From contig ML213512.1 of NCBI GenBank assembly GCA_004369045.1, forward strand, positions 184,698 through 248,697: 64,000 nucleotides of DNA, in the 5' to 3' direction. Source of the DNA: Heliocybe sulcata. Taxonomy: Eukaryota > Basidiomycota > Agaricomycetes > Gloeophyllales > Gloeophyllaceae. Every line of letters begins with the position of its first letter. The first letter of the stretch is position 1. The notes beneath the pieces are model-generated. The model was not told the DNA's origin and did not search any database. It saw only the letters and a program-made list of their open reading frames with translations. Position numbers and translations under genes: made by a program. This document shows, one piece after another, positions 37,201-48,418 of the stretch.

Positions 37201-40200
37201 CCTGCAGATCACGAACCTGGGATGGTAAATGATTCGCGACTTGAACAACACCGACTGCGATGGGAATCCTCAGGGAATCTTCCGTTTCATCTCGTTTCTC
37301 CAAGTGATTGAGAAGACTCGGCAAGAGACGTGCAGTGACCAACTGTTCAATCTTAGCAAGGTTAGGTGGACCTGCTTTCAAGATAGTAGTGACATTGTGC
37401 TCATCCTCTCCGCCGTCTTCATTCTCCTCTTCCACGACAGACTCGCCCATTTGGAAATGGAAATTGTCAAGGATAGCCACGAGAGCCCGTACATATACTC
37501 GCTCTGCCTCGCCCTTCTTCTGGCATAAACGGATGTATTGCTGCACGAGTGCGTAGTAAGCACTCCATGAAAGACATCTCGCCATGTGTCCTGTCGTTAA
37601 AACTGCTTCGTTGACAAGATGGTGATCTAAAGACGCTGGTGATGTAACGTAGTGCCCTACGAGGGGAATTAGAACCTCGTTCAAGGTACGGCTCTTCAGC
37701 AGTCCTTGATCACAAACGTCGGCTAGACGACGCAGAGCTCGAGTTCTCCGGTGGATCTGAACATGGAAAACATTGTTGAAGAAGTTCGCCTCCTCATCGC
37801 CCTCTGCGCGAAGGACTCGCAAATCCCGAAGAGGTTCCAGAAAATCACACCGAGTGGCAGCATATGAGATGACACCTAGAACCTCCGCACGGACCATTTC
37901 GTGTTTCGTCCTGAGACCGTTTCGGAGAGCAGGGTAAAGGTTCCTAGTGAAGATCCGCTCGAACTCCTTGTCCTCCCCTGTGGTGACGGCATCAATGAAA
38001 TGCCTGATTCCCAAGGAAGCGCTGTGCCGCACTGCTAGCTCCTCCGGATCTTGGATAAAATACAGCATATTGTACAAGACGGGAATCCACTGGCGGATGG
38101 TGAAGGAAGGGTATAGCTGTTCGTTAAGGATGGTAAAAGCGCTCATACGACGGTCGAAGTCAGGCTCATCGAGTCGCTTAGCGGAGTATGCGTTGAGAGA
38201 GTCCAACAAGCTGACCAGAGATTCCAGCGCCGAGTCAACAACCGTCGTCTTCTGGAAGGCACCCAAGAGAGCCATACGCGAAGAGCGCAACCGTAGAGTC
38301 TGGAAGAGCGTAGATAGCACATCGTAACTTTGCAGATAGACCGACGAACCGCTGCCAGCTTCGCCAGCTGCAAGGGGCAGTATGTGCTCGACGATCTTTA
38401 GGATGTCAGTCTTGACCTTCTCTGGCACAACCTTTGATGGTTTGCGGAGGATTGGCAAGAACAGCTTCAGTAGTTTGGCTGCTTGCGCGTCGTCGTCCAC
38501 ATACTCGACAATCTGGCATAGAATGCCTATCTGGCGCTGACCGAGAGCGCTTGTCACAGCAACAATGTCCTTCGATCGTTCCACAAGTAGAGTCAGGTTC
38601 GTCAGTAACAGGGGTATATGACAGAGAAGTGCAGATTGAAGGGCCTGGTCAGTCGCAGAGAACGAGAGCGTTTGTTCGACAATATCGAAAATCCGTACTA
38701 TCACAGCAGGCTTCACGTTAGGTGCAATGAGACAGCCAAAGACCTTTGGCAGTACGCGCCCATCGAAGATGGTAAGGTAGGTGACATATTCCTCGCGACT
38801 TGACCAGACGTGAAATAGCTCGAGTAAAGCAGATGGAGCTTGAGTATTTTCCGTCTCGAAGCGATCTAAACGAGGGGAAATGAATGCGGGGAAGGCCTTC
38901 ATCATGAAGGCCGAGAAGTCGAATTCCACTGGGACCTTCGCAAAGTCAGCAAGCCGCTTCAGACCGAGCTGCCGAATAGCCCTCAGGCTCTTCAGAGGAA
39001 GATTAACGTCCGCTTCTTCAGGTTCCGATTCTTGACTAGCTTCTTCAGCCTGCTCGACCTCCTGCTTCGAGGCTTCGAGACTTTGGTGAGCATGTGATAC
39101 CAGACTGACGGTCGCCCTCAGCAAAGCTGGCCACCGTCCCAGAAGCCTCGATCCCAGATTTTTTAGTACGTCGCCCAGCAGAGTCAAGAATCCAAGCTGC
39201 TGCTTGACCGAAACATGGGGCGGCACCGGCACGATTGAGTGTTCGTCCTCTGCTCCGGCCAATTGCAACGGCTCAAGCATGAGATCCACAAGAACCTCTA
39301 GTTCTTGATCTCTGCAGCCCCCAAGTACCGTCAAGACGGAGGCTCGTCGATCCGCTCCTCTCGATCGCCCTCTTCTCTCTAGCATGATACCGAAGAGCAT
39401 ACGGACCAGTACGCTCACTAGCTCCGGTCGGTCCTTGTCCTCGATCTCGGAAATCCTCAGCATCGTCAACTCATCTCTCCACTTCGTGTCATCCAGAAGG
39501 GCTCGTAAAGAGTCTTCGTGCGGTAGCAGACTAGGCGACTTATACGTCAGAAGGCACGATAACGCCAGGCGCTGCAGAGACCTGTCTGGATGAGAGAGAA
39601 GCGAGATATACAGCGCATGGAGGATTTCTGTCGAATATAGAGCCTTAGGGTTCGCAAACCTGGAAAAGAGGGTAAGCCATGAGCTGAGCTTGGGTCGCTG
39701 CAGCTTAGCTGGAGATTCAGGTGCGGAAAGCGAAAGGAAGAATGTGACCAGGTCGCGATTGTGCTTTTCCGCCAAGCTAGCGCATTCGCCTAGGGTGTGC
39801 AGCAGTTGACTTTCATACGTGAGTCCGTCAAATCTGTCCTTGGTCTGTTGAGCCTGAACGACCGGGTCAAAATTAACAATACGAGGTTCGCAATGTCAAC
39901 TCACCTTCTTTATTTCCCCGCCGATAATATCCCCTTGTCTCCAGCGCTTCACCGTAATACGTATTTTATGAGCGCTGGGGTCTCTCCACGACTTCTCATC
40001 CTCCCAGATATCATCCTCAATATTATCTTCAATGACCTCTTGAGCCCACGACGGAAGATGGCCGTCCAATTCGCCTCGCGATACCTTCTGTAACTGGTCA
40101 AACACCAAATTCCAGACCAGATCGCCAAATCTCTGCGACAAGGCCACAAGGGCTTCCGAGGATGGGCCCCAAATCGGACGAAGGTTGACCTTGAACTGGG

Positions 40201-42543
40201 CTGGAACCCATGCTTGTTAATAACGAGAGACAGACGAGGCACAGCACTGTCACCCACCTGATAACCACCTTGCAGCAGCTTCTGCGCTGGCAGCATCTTT
40301 GACGGCAAGTGGCAGCCGGGTGATCTTGACCGTACGTTCTCGCACACCGCGAACGTCCAATGAAACCTCTTCCGCCTGCAGGCATCGCTTCAGCGCCTCT
40401 GCGATATTATCGGGCGTGTCGACCACCGCCGAGGTTAAGAGACGGAGACTGCTCAGTCTGGGTCCGCGAACATGAGACAGCAGTGCGTCCTGCAGGCGTG
40501 GGTATACATCTTCATACGCAAGTTTCCGTGGAGTCTGCAATCTGCGACAGATCGTCAGCGTCATTTCATCGATACATAATCTCCACGTACCCGGCTTCGA
40601 CCAGCGCCGCGATGCCTCCCAAGACCTTCTCCGACCAAACCCATTTATTCAAAACTGTGTCTGCCCAAACCGACAAGTCGACGTGCCCAGTCCACTCTGT
40701 TGGCTTCCTCACCGCAAGCGCTTCCAGACATGACCCGAGCGCCCACGCACAGTTGGCATACGAACACTCGTACTCAACTTGTGGATCCTCAACATCCAGA
40801 AGAGACTCGACAAGCTGGACGAGAGGTCCAGTCATGCTCCCGATCTCCGTCGAGAGCTGCAGTATATTTGCTAGCTCCAACACTTTATCCTCCGATTTCT
40901 CCCATCCACTGAGTCGCTCCCTCACCCAATCACCGAAAATCTGGTCTATATCGGCAATCATTCCCTTCCTCTGTAACATAGCGACAAGCTCCAGAGTTCT
41001 TCGCGGCTCCTTCTCCAGTAGACCTGGGGCTGCTTTGAGGAGGTTGGGCAGACCGATGAGCTTCCAACCTCCCCACTCTATCTCTGCAAGAGAACCGTAG
41101 AGCTGGAGGGCGAACGATGGGTATCCGAGGGATTGCTCGACAACTTTGCGACCGGGGCCGAGGGATAAGGAGAGGTCGCCTGAGATTAGAGCGGATACGG
41201 TAAGTTTCAAGAGAGGCTCTTCAAGTATTTCCATCACAGGCATGGTAGATAACTGGGACAATATAGCGCTGATGTGTTTCTCTACTTCCCGATTAGTCGC
41301 AAGTATAAATAAGCTATGCAAAGAACGTACGTGTTAGCCTTGAGCCTTGACGAACAGAGCACACGACCGCCACAATCTCAAGGACACGCCGCAGGGTCTC
41401 TGGTTTCGAGTCTTCCGTTTCGACCAGCGTAGTGAACTGGCCGAGAAGAAGATCACTGACGACAGTGAACTGCTCTGGGCCTTTACAATGGTGAATGAGC
41501 GCGGTCAAGAGGCGCCTCAGCAACGTATATGTTGCCCCCGGTTCTTTACACGCCAAATGATGCTTGAACAGCGACACGACGATGGATGTCGCAGCAGTAT
41601 GAAGTGTCTGAGAGACGGACTATAGAGTGGGAGTCAGCGTTTAGACAAGACGTGCATATGATTGCAATGTTACCTTGCAGGCGGACACCACCATCCATGC
41701 ACATGCGTCATCGATGCCATCCACACTTTCGGAAATCAGTTCCACAGCCCTTTCGCGCACGGCAGACTTGAACCTCCTCAGCAGAGCACCCCATACCTCC
41801 GCAACTGCTCGTTGGACTTCACCATTGCATTTTACCAGGACGTCCCGCAGGGCCTCCCATGTCGTGTTCAACAAGTCTGCTTCCGTAGAAGGAATGAGCA
41901 GATATTTGAAGAGCGCAGAGAGAGCAGAAAGAACAGCTGTGAGTGTAGGGGCAGGGATTTTTCGAGGAAGGAAACTGAGTAGCCGGGTAAGAAGTTCTTG
42001 GTATGCCGGAGACAGCGTGGTTCGGAGGTCGTGGGCGAGCTTCTGAAGAAGACTGAAACCCCACCATCAGAGCAATGGCATAGTACCATGGAACAAAACA
42101 ACATACTCTGCCAGCGCAACCACACCTTCATCGTCCGACTGGTCTAGAGCCGTCGTCCATAGGTCGACGATGTCCTTCCAGTGATGGAGAAGCAAGGGCA
42201 TGGAAGCAGACAATCCATCGACCCGGTTCGCAAAGGACAGGAACGCAGGAGAGAGGTTAAGCTGCCTCCAGTGATCTATTGTTTCGTGGAGGTGCGAGGA
42301 GCCATCCTACGCAAGGTCATTCAAAAACAAAGTATTTGGCATTTTAAGAGCGCGACTGACAGGAATTTCACGGTCGAACTTGGACTGTTCAAGCGCAGAC
42401 GGTAGGTGTACGTCTTTCAAAGATTCGTTATAGGATTGGTGCTGCAAGTCTCTTACGTTACGCCCAGCATCAGGACATGAATTCGACTAACTTGCCTTAA
42501 ACCTCTTCACCGGCCGTCCAGACTCAGAGTCGTGCACGTCCAT
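34256..42543 (-). CDS. UTP20: U3 snoRNP / SSU processome protein UTP20
   Basis: Very large HEAT-repeat scaffold of the small-subunit processome, needed in the nucleolus for 18S rRNA maturation. Thirteen exons join in phase from ATG 42543 to TGA 34256-34258, giving 2,546 residues, close to the yeast protein (about 2,490). The largest exon is 36483-39853. Recognisable parts are: the N-terminal block (SYNESLKDVHLPSALEQSKF, HWRQLNLSPAFLSFANRVDG), the DRIM-type middle region (DKDRPELVSVLVRMLFGIML), and a basic C-terminal tail (NPEAAAKRKQGRNMNKKESRK) of the kind seen in UTP20 and other nucleolar proteins. An acidic insert lies in the last third. The first intron (42442-42495) starts GCAAGT instead of GT and the intron at 40542-40575 is only 34 bases. 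Oppositely oriented to the P450 gene; convergent with GH5 copy 2. Confidence 0.95.
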
Positions 42544-42689
42544 CGTATTGTAATTAGCCCGGGAAGAGGTACCAAGCGATGAGTATGATGTCCGAGCAGG
42601 AGGTGTGCACTTCAAGGATTTTTGGATGATTGGGAGGCAACTAGACTCGCTCCCAGCCGTCACTTTCCTATGGGTGTGGACATATAGAT

Positions 42690-42955
42690 CTATAACTGAG
42701 TTCGAAATATAGTTCGGACTTCGAAGTTGCTCGCACGCCTGTGGCGCAATGTCATCTTCCGATAATATTGGTATTATAACAGTGGACCCTGCTGGCCAGA
42801 GAATGGTAATGTCTTGAGAATCATATAAGCACGTTGGTGTGCATTTGTACAGTTCCATTACATGTGCATTCCGGCCTAGACGCAAGGCGTTGCAGGACTC
42901 AGTTCGAGAGTAGTTCGGAGTTCGTACTGGTTCTCACGGCTGTGGCATACAGAAT
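42690..42955. repeat. diverged direct repeats upstream of UTP20
   Basis: A roughly 55-base unit at about 42695-42750 recurs at about 42896-42952. Both copies carry the order GAGTTCG or CAGTTCG, then TAGTTCGGA, TTCG, then a CTCRCACG..CTGTGGC block. Similarity is imperfect, so the duplication is old. They lie a few hundred bases before the UTP20 start; a regulatory role is only a possibility. Confidence 0.4.
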
Positions 42956-43856
42956 CTATGTCGATGTCTGACTGTATTCATGCTACTGTGCTCCCCTTTT
43001 GCAAGATGGTGAAGTCATGACAGCTTAGATATATAGTATAATTTCTCTTCCACTTTTTCTAGTATATCCTCGGGGTACGGCGCGGCAGCGCCGACATGTA
43101 AAAAATTGGCATTTTATGCTTTATTCGATGTTTTCTGAACTTCCACATATATACATGGACTTCATGGATGCATGTTCCAATCTCTGAGAAGGTGATAAAT
43201 ATTATTAGGTATGTACTAAGTTCTTTGAAGCCTGAGGAAGCAATAGTTCGGCGCTACGCGCCGCTCCGGAGGAGAGAAAGCTTTGTGAGTGGCAGAAATC
43301 AAGCTGTATATTAATTACATTCGCACTCTATTGATGGTACGATACAGTCTGCCAAATGCTCCTGTGTATATGTCAGAGTATCATTATGTGAATCAGAGGG
43401 TTGGGCGCCGCGAAGCTGAGCTGAGATATCTACATATGCCTGTAAGCGATGGAAACCCGCCCTGGAGGCTGGAAGGGTGTTCCGGGCTATAAAAATCTGG
43501 AAATACCACTCTGAGTTATTACCAATGTATCCTAATTATGCTACATGTTTTAGAGTTCCACTTGTACCTAGGGATGAATTGGTATCTCCTCTCTTCCTTC
43601 TCCTCCCTCTCCGAATTAATTATTTAATTTTAGTTAATTTTGGCAAATTCTACACCCATAGTATATGAGCCTACGTAGCTTCGTCTTTCCACCATTTGGT
43701 ACGATCAAAGAGTACGTTATTGTCCCTTTCTCCTTCTGTCGCTACTCAGTTATCATCGTCTCCTTTTGCTTTCAAGTGATATCTGAAAGGCCTGAGCAAG
43801 AATCACTGGCTCTGGCGTGTTCTCATTGTAATCGGCGAAGGCGCCGAAGCCCGCTG

Positions 43857-43921
43857 TGGTTTAACGTCTATGCCGAACTGCACTTGCCAGGCAGATTCAG
43901 TTCGGCATAGACGTTAAACCA
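43857..43921. repeat. perfect 23-bp inverted repeat (hairpin)
   Basis: The arm at 43857-43879 is the exact reverse complement of 43899-43921, separated by 19 bases. The arm core is ACGTCTATGCCGAACT. The loop itself can fold (TGCC-A-GGCA). Such a structure could be the join of two head-to-head element ends, a terminal repeat pair left after loss of the interior, or a structured RNA. No matching copy was seen elsewhere in the window. Confidence 0.85.
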
Positions 43922-44149
43922 AAGGCTCGTGTGGGCTCGGCGGGGAATTGCTACGTCGCCAGCAGACCCGCTGGCCGATCCGATTCCTCTACTGACATAT
44001 ATTTCAGCGACATCGGTAGCACCTCCCCCTACGTAATGAAAGCGGTGTTCCACCGGCTCCCTCGGCTGCCACTGCTGTTGTTAGCGGCGCCAGCGACGGC
44101 GACGGCAGCAGCGACGGCCAGTCTGTTGTAGTCAGTGATGCCCGCAGCC

Positions 44150-44690
44150 AGCTTCTACAGCGCCTGCCTCCTCGCACAGCTGACCAATCCAAGTTCCGGG
44201 CCCGCCAACTCTCCATATAGCTGTTTCCCCGATTGCTCACGCCCTTCCTCATACTCCTCCCTCAAAGCATTACTATGCTGTGGCCGCGTGGAAGCACCTT
44301 TAACGTCAAAAATGAAGGGCTTCATTGTCTCAATAACTGATGACGAGGTATGGACCATCGCCCAGGCTTGGCCACGGATACGTGAGTTTACTTGGCTTTA
44401 TAAAGGTGCCCCAAGCACCCCGACCCTTGGATCTCTTGCGGCTTTCACAACCAGCTGCCTGAAACTCACCTCATCGACCAGTCCACCGAAGGTGCTCCCA
44501 TCCCGGGCTTCTTCAACATAAAGTTGGGATTGTTCTGCTGCCTCCTACAGGGCTATCTTGTTCGTCGAGTTCGACCTTCGCCCCGGCACGACCTTTGGGC
44601 AGCTGATCAACGCACTTACTAGTCACTAGCCGCAACGTGGAGCCTTTCCGCTTCAGGAAACTCGGGTTCGCGTAACTGTGCTTGACGGTA
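44150..44690 (+). pseudogene. possible decayed F-box/leucine-rich-repeat gene fragment
   Basis: The translation contains ITDDEVWTIAQAW, then WPRIREFTWL, TLGSLAAFTTSCLKLTS. This is the pattern of the leucine-rich C-terminal half of the many F-box-like proteins of Agaricomycetes (a position reading 'DDxV..Ia.aWP.l..l', then 'slaalar.CP.L'). After about 44465 the similarity seems to continue in another frame (QSTEGAPIPGFFNI), then fades. No F-box or start is seen upstream. I read it as a broken gene remnant. It could also be a chance match. Confidence 0.35.
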
Positions 44691-45002
44691 CGTCGTTTTA
44701 TTTGACTTGTTATACAGCCGCTCACAATGTACAGCCGTTTCAATTGTCTGTTTCCATCCTTCGTCTTCCAATCTTGGACTGCTGGTACGACTGTTGTTTA
44801 AATTTGTACAAATATCTCAGTATTGAGGACTCACGGCGTTGCAATCACAGGACCACAACGGTGTTCTTATCTGTGATGCAATCGTCGATCCGCTGATCTA
44901 CGTGCAGCTAGCTCCTACACCAGTTCCCGGCGTTTTCTCTTGTGCGGCATGCTGGTATTAAAGCAGTACCTGGACCAATATCAGGCTGCAAGCTTTGCCA
45001 CC

Positions 45003-47042
45003 ATGTCTTACCTGGTACTCGCGCCTCTGCTTCTGACTCTGTATTTACTATGGCAAAGGATCGTGAAGCGTTCAAAGCCTCTTCCACTCCCACCAGGACC
45101 GCAACGGCAACCGATCATTGGAAACCTGTTGGACATGCCTCGCGCTCACCCATGGCTGACTTACGCGAGATGGGGGCAGGAATATGGTCATCGTAGCGTT
45201 CAGGGTATTCCCGATGCGCAGCACTGACACTCCGTAGGGGACGTCTTCTCACTCGACCTGATGGGGAAAACAATGGTCATTGTTGGTTCGTCTCGGGCAG
45301 CGACCGACATATTCGAGAAGCATTCGACCGTGTACTCGGATCGCCCGCATAGCGTTATGCTCATGGATCTGTAGGCTACACTGTTCATGGTGACTGTTGA
45401 ACTTCGAGATTGACGAGTTTCAAGAATGAAGTACGATTGGAACTTCGGTCTGCACTCGTACGGCAGCGATGTCTGGCGCGATGGCAGGCGAGTCTTCCAG
45501 CAAGCCTTCGGCCCTTCATTGACACCCAAGTATCACCCCATAATTCTTCGAGAGACTCGCACACTGCTCCGCAGAATCTCCTTCGACCTGGCTGGACTGA
45601 ACAATTATCTCCGCCTGTAAGCTTCTCGTGTTCTAGAGATCATCGAGCGGCTGAGGACCTCCCCAAGCGCCTACGGAGCAATGATCATAGACGCCGTGTA
45701 CGGCATCCGCGTGCACGACAGGAACAACAGGTATATCCGTGACGCTGAACTGCAAGCAGAAGGGTTCTCTACCGCCAACGTGCCGGGCGATTTCTTAGTC
45801 GCGCAGCTACCACTGCGTGCGTCTACGCTGCCTAGCCTTCCACTCTCGCTCATCTCATCGGTACAGTCAAGTACGTCCCTTCTTGGTTCCCGGGGGCAGC
45901 CTTCAAGAGAAGGGCTGCACAATGGCAGCAGTACGGCGTAGACATGGTGAACAATGCCTTTGAGAAGGTGAAAGATACCATGGTGCGTGGGGGAGGATGT
46001 GCTTCGGTATTCAGCCTGATTGCGTCGCAGGCCCAGGGCGAGGCGAACTCTTCAATAGTAGCTGAACTTATAGCTCGTGCGGCTGAATCCGAGAGGCCTG
46101 AGGAAGAGGAAGATACTGCCAAGAACGCCATGGCAGTGGCATACGGAGGTCAGATAGTCATTGACCTCTCAAAGGACGGAGACTCATGCCTATTCCTCGC
46201 GGCTAGCTGCTGTGGACACCGTAATCACTATACGCAAATTCCCGGTGTCTCGTATTCTGACCAAATGTTTGTTCTAGACGCTCTCTGCTACTCAAGTATT
46301 CATCCTAGCGATGGCCATGCACCCTGACATCCGCAAGAGAGCCCAGGCTGAGATCGACAGTGTCGTAGGGACAGACCGCTTCCCAGACTTTCCTGACCGC
46401 CCGAACCTTCCATACTTGAACGCTATAATCAAAGAGACACTACGATGGCAACCAGCGCTCCCTATAGGTACGCTGCTAAGCGCCGTGGGCATCCAAGAGA
46501 CTCATTCCGGACAGGCATACCACATGCTTCATCCACCGACAGCATTCACAACGGGCACTTCATCCCCAAGGGCTCGGTGGTAATCGGCAACACCTGGTCA
46601 ATCCTCCACGATCCTAGGGTCTACGCTAACCCAGACGAGTTCAAGCCGGAGAGGTTTCTTGATGCAGAGACCAGAGCCCCGGATGCGGCGTTCGGATACG
46701 GACGACGGTCAGCGGAACGCAGGTCTCGCTAGCGTGATGAGCCTTGACAGAATTGCATTGCTACTCCAGGATTTGCCCCGGACGATGGTTCGGCGAGGCC
46801 GCGCTGTACAGCGTAGCCAGCCATATCTTGGCAGCGTACACGGTAGAACCCCCGTTGGACTCGGACGGGCAAGAGATTGAGTTGACAGCAGAGATGACGT
46901 CTGGCGTGGTCTCGTATGTTCTGTAACTGCGGTTATGGGTGCTGCTCTGACCTTTATGCGTAGATATCCTGTGCCTTATAGTTGTCGGATGACGCCAAGG
47001 TCGGAGGTTCTGAAGGCGATGATAGCGGAAGATGCCGAGTAA
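45003..47042 (+). CDS. cytochrome P450 monooxygenase
   Basis: Membrane-bound haem monooxygenase of the type labelled O-methylsterigmatocystin-oxidoreductase-like in basidiomycetes; the substrate is unknown. Ten exons (45003-45186, 45238-45370, 45425-45616, 45668-45816, 45867-46148, 46207-46220, 46278-46467, 46515-46707, 46770-46913, 46964-47042) give 519 residues in phase. The ATG has a good context (GCCACCATG). It has an N-terminal anchor (YLVLAPLLLTLYLLW) and the hinge PLPLPPGP. The I-helix is AAVDTTLS; most of its core is encoded by a 14-base exon. The ExxR is KETLRW, PERF is present, and the haem loop FGYGRRICPGRWFGEA has its Cys. All key residues are present, so the gene looks functional. 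It ends 108 bases from the convergent gene at 47151. Confidence 0.93.
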
Positions 47043-47150
47043 GTGTCAGAGAGGACTAGTGTAACTCTAGCGCGGCATAAGTCTAGCATGATATTGATAC
47101 AAGATACTGAGAGCAGTGCGAAGGCCGAGGTGGACCGTGACAAGCGTGCA

Positions 47151-48418
47151 TTATGTTGTTGATGGTTGTGCTTGCTCCGGACCTTTCGTAGACTCCGAGC
47201 TAGATATATACATTTCCGCATGCGCTCGAACGTATTTGTCGACCAGTCCGGGGTCAATCGGGCGCGACTTCATGGTAGCTCGCTGCAAGAACGATTGAGC
47301 TTCTGTTCTAAATCCACGGAGACCACAACCTTACCAGTGCAAAGCCGACACCCCGGTATATCCACTCGTACACCTCCTTGAACTCCGAGTGGTCTTTGGG
47401 CATCCCGGCGAAAGAGAGATGCGAAATTGTAAGAGTCTTCACGAGCTGTAACAGCCGTGAGTATGAAAAGACGGAGCAGGTTGTCGCTTAACCAACCATC
47501 TTGTTCGCTTTCTCCACCTCGGGCATCCTCTCGTCTCCATGCTGCAGCTCTTTACTTTTGCCCTTGCCCTTGCCCTTGGCGACAGGGTCTGACACGGATC
47601 GACCAAGAGGCGGGAGTGACGGCACTTTAAACCCAGCGTCGCCGCTCTTTGTGCTCTTTGCTGCAGGTCTTGCTGGCAGCTTCGACGGACCCGCCTTCGG
47701 ACCCCGGAGCATTATCTCTCTCGCCCTTCGTACTGCCTCATCTTCCTCTTTCTCTTTCCGCCGTTTCTTGGATGCTGCATCTGATTCTGAGACGAGCGTG
47801 TGTTTGGGTGGCTTCCGTGGTGTCGGGTCGTCCGGCCTGGGCAGCTTCCGCCCAGGGAGGATGCGGGAGACGCGGAGACTCAGCTGTGAGGAACTCGACT
47901 TCTGACCGTATACGATGATCTCGGACTTGTCGTCGCCCAACCCGATGCGAACTCCATGTTCGGTCCTCTCGTCATCGGAGAGGTTCGGCTGCAAGCAGAG
48001 TATGTTCTCGAAGTAGACGGTTGTAAGGAAAGAGTCTGGGTGGATGTACCTGTGATGAGCTCAACACTGCCATAAGACGTCCGGAACACGATCATGCAAC
48101 TTACATGACGACGTCGCCGCTTGCGCTCTCGTCCAACCAAAGCTCTCGGACTCTCGCAGTACCGAGGAAGTGCAGAGTCGGCCGTCCACGAAGACTCTCG
48201 AGAGCCAGCGCCAGAGGGTTTTCCAGCTCCAATCTTTCTGCCGTTGTAGAGCGTCTTAAAAGGAAGGCCAATCCGTCGAGGGTGAGATGCGAGTCAGGCA
48301 GAGACAGTGCACCTTTATAAAGCAGTCGATACGCGAAAGAACTTGGAGATTCGCTATCCGTGGTCGCTGTGGATGGTTGTGAGGTGGCAGTCATCGTATC
48401 CTCCATAGGAAAATGCAA
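47151..48418 (-). CDS. possible Sld7-type DNA replication regulator
   Basis: Four exons (48105-48418, 47497-48049, 47335-47445, 47151-47282, written in transcript order) give 369 residues in phase. The N-terminal 130 residues form an ordered-looking domain (FAYRLLYKGALSLPDSHLTL, LHFLGTARVRELWLDE). The middle is charged and disordered with Lys-rich stretches (KKRRKEKEEDEAVRRAREIM; VAKGKGKGKSKE). The last 90 residues are helical: NKMLVKTLTISHLSFAGM, HSEFKEVYEWIYRGVGFALR, LVDKYVRAHAEMY. The arrangement resembles Sld7, the partner of Sld3 in origin firing, whose conserved parts are an N-terminal domain and a C-terminal helical dimer domain. I make this call from memory of that C-terminal pattern and am not certain. 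In-frame Met codons at 48406 and 48394 are alternative starts. Confidence 0.5.

Larger units (their letters stand above)
42544..45002. other. UTP20-P450 divergent intergenic region
   Basis: About 2.5 kb. It should contain both promoters. It also holds the direct repeats near 42.7-42.95 kb, the hairpin at 43857-43921 and a decayed F-box/LRR-like fragment, listed separately. The part from about 43.0 to 43.7 kb is AT-rich with GC-rich snippets such as GGCGCTACGCGCC. I could not assign it to an element. Confidence 0.5.

Noticed and set aside
45590-45680. Apparent frameshift in the P450 gene
   Set aside because: A 20-base intron seemed needed, which is impossible. Using the acceptor CCCCAAG gives a 51-base intron (45617-45667) that restores frame and aligns LAYGAMIIDAVYGI with the family, so the gene is intact.
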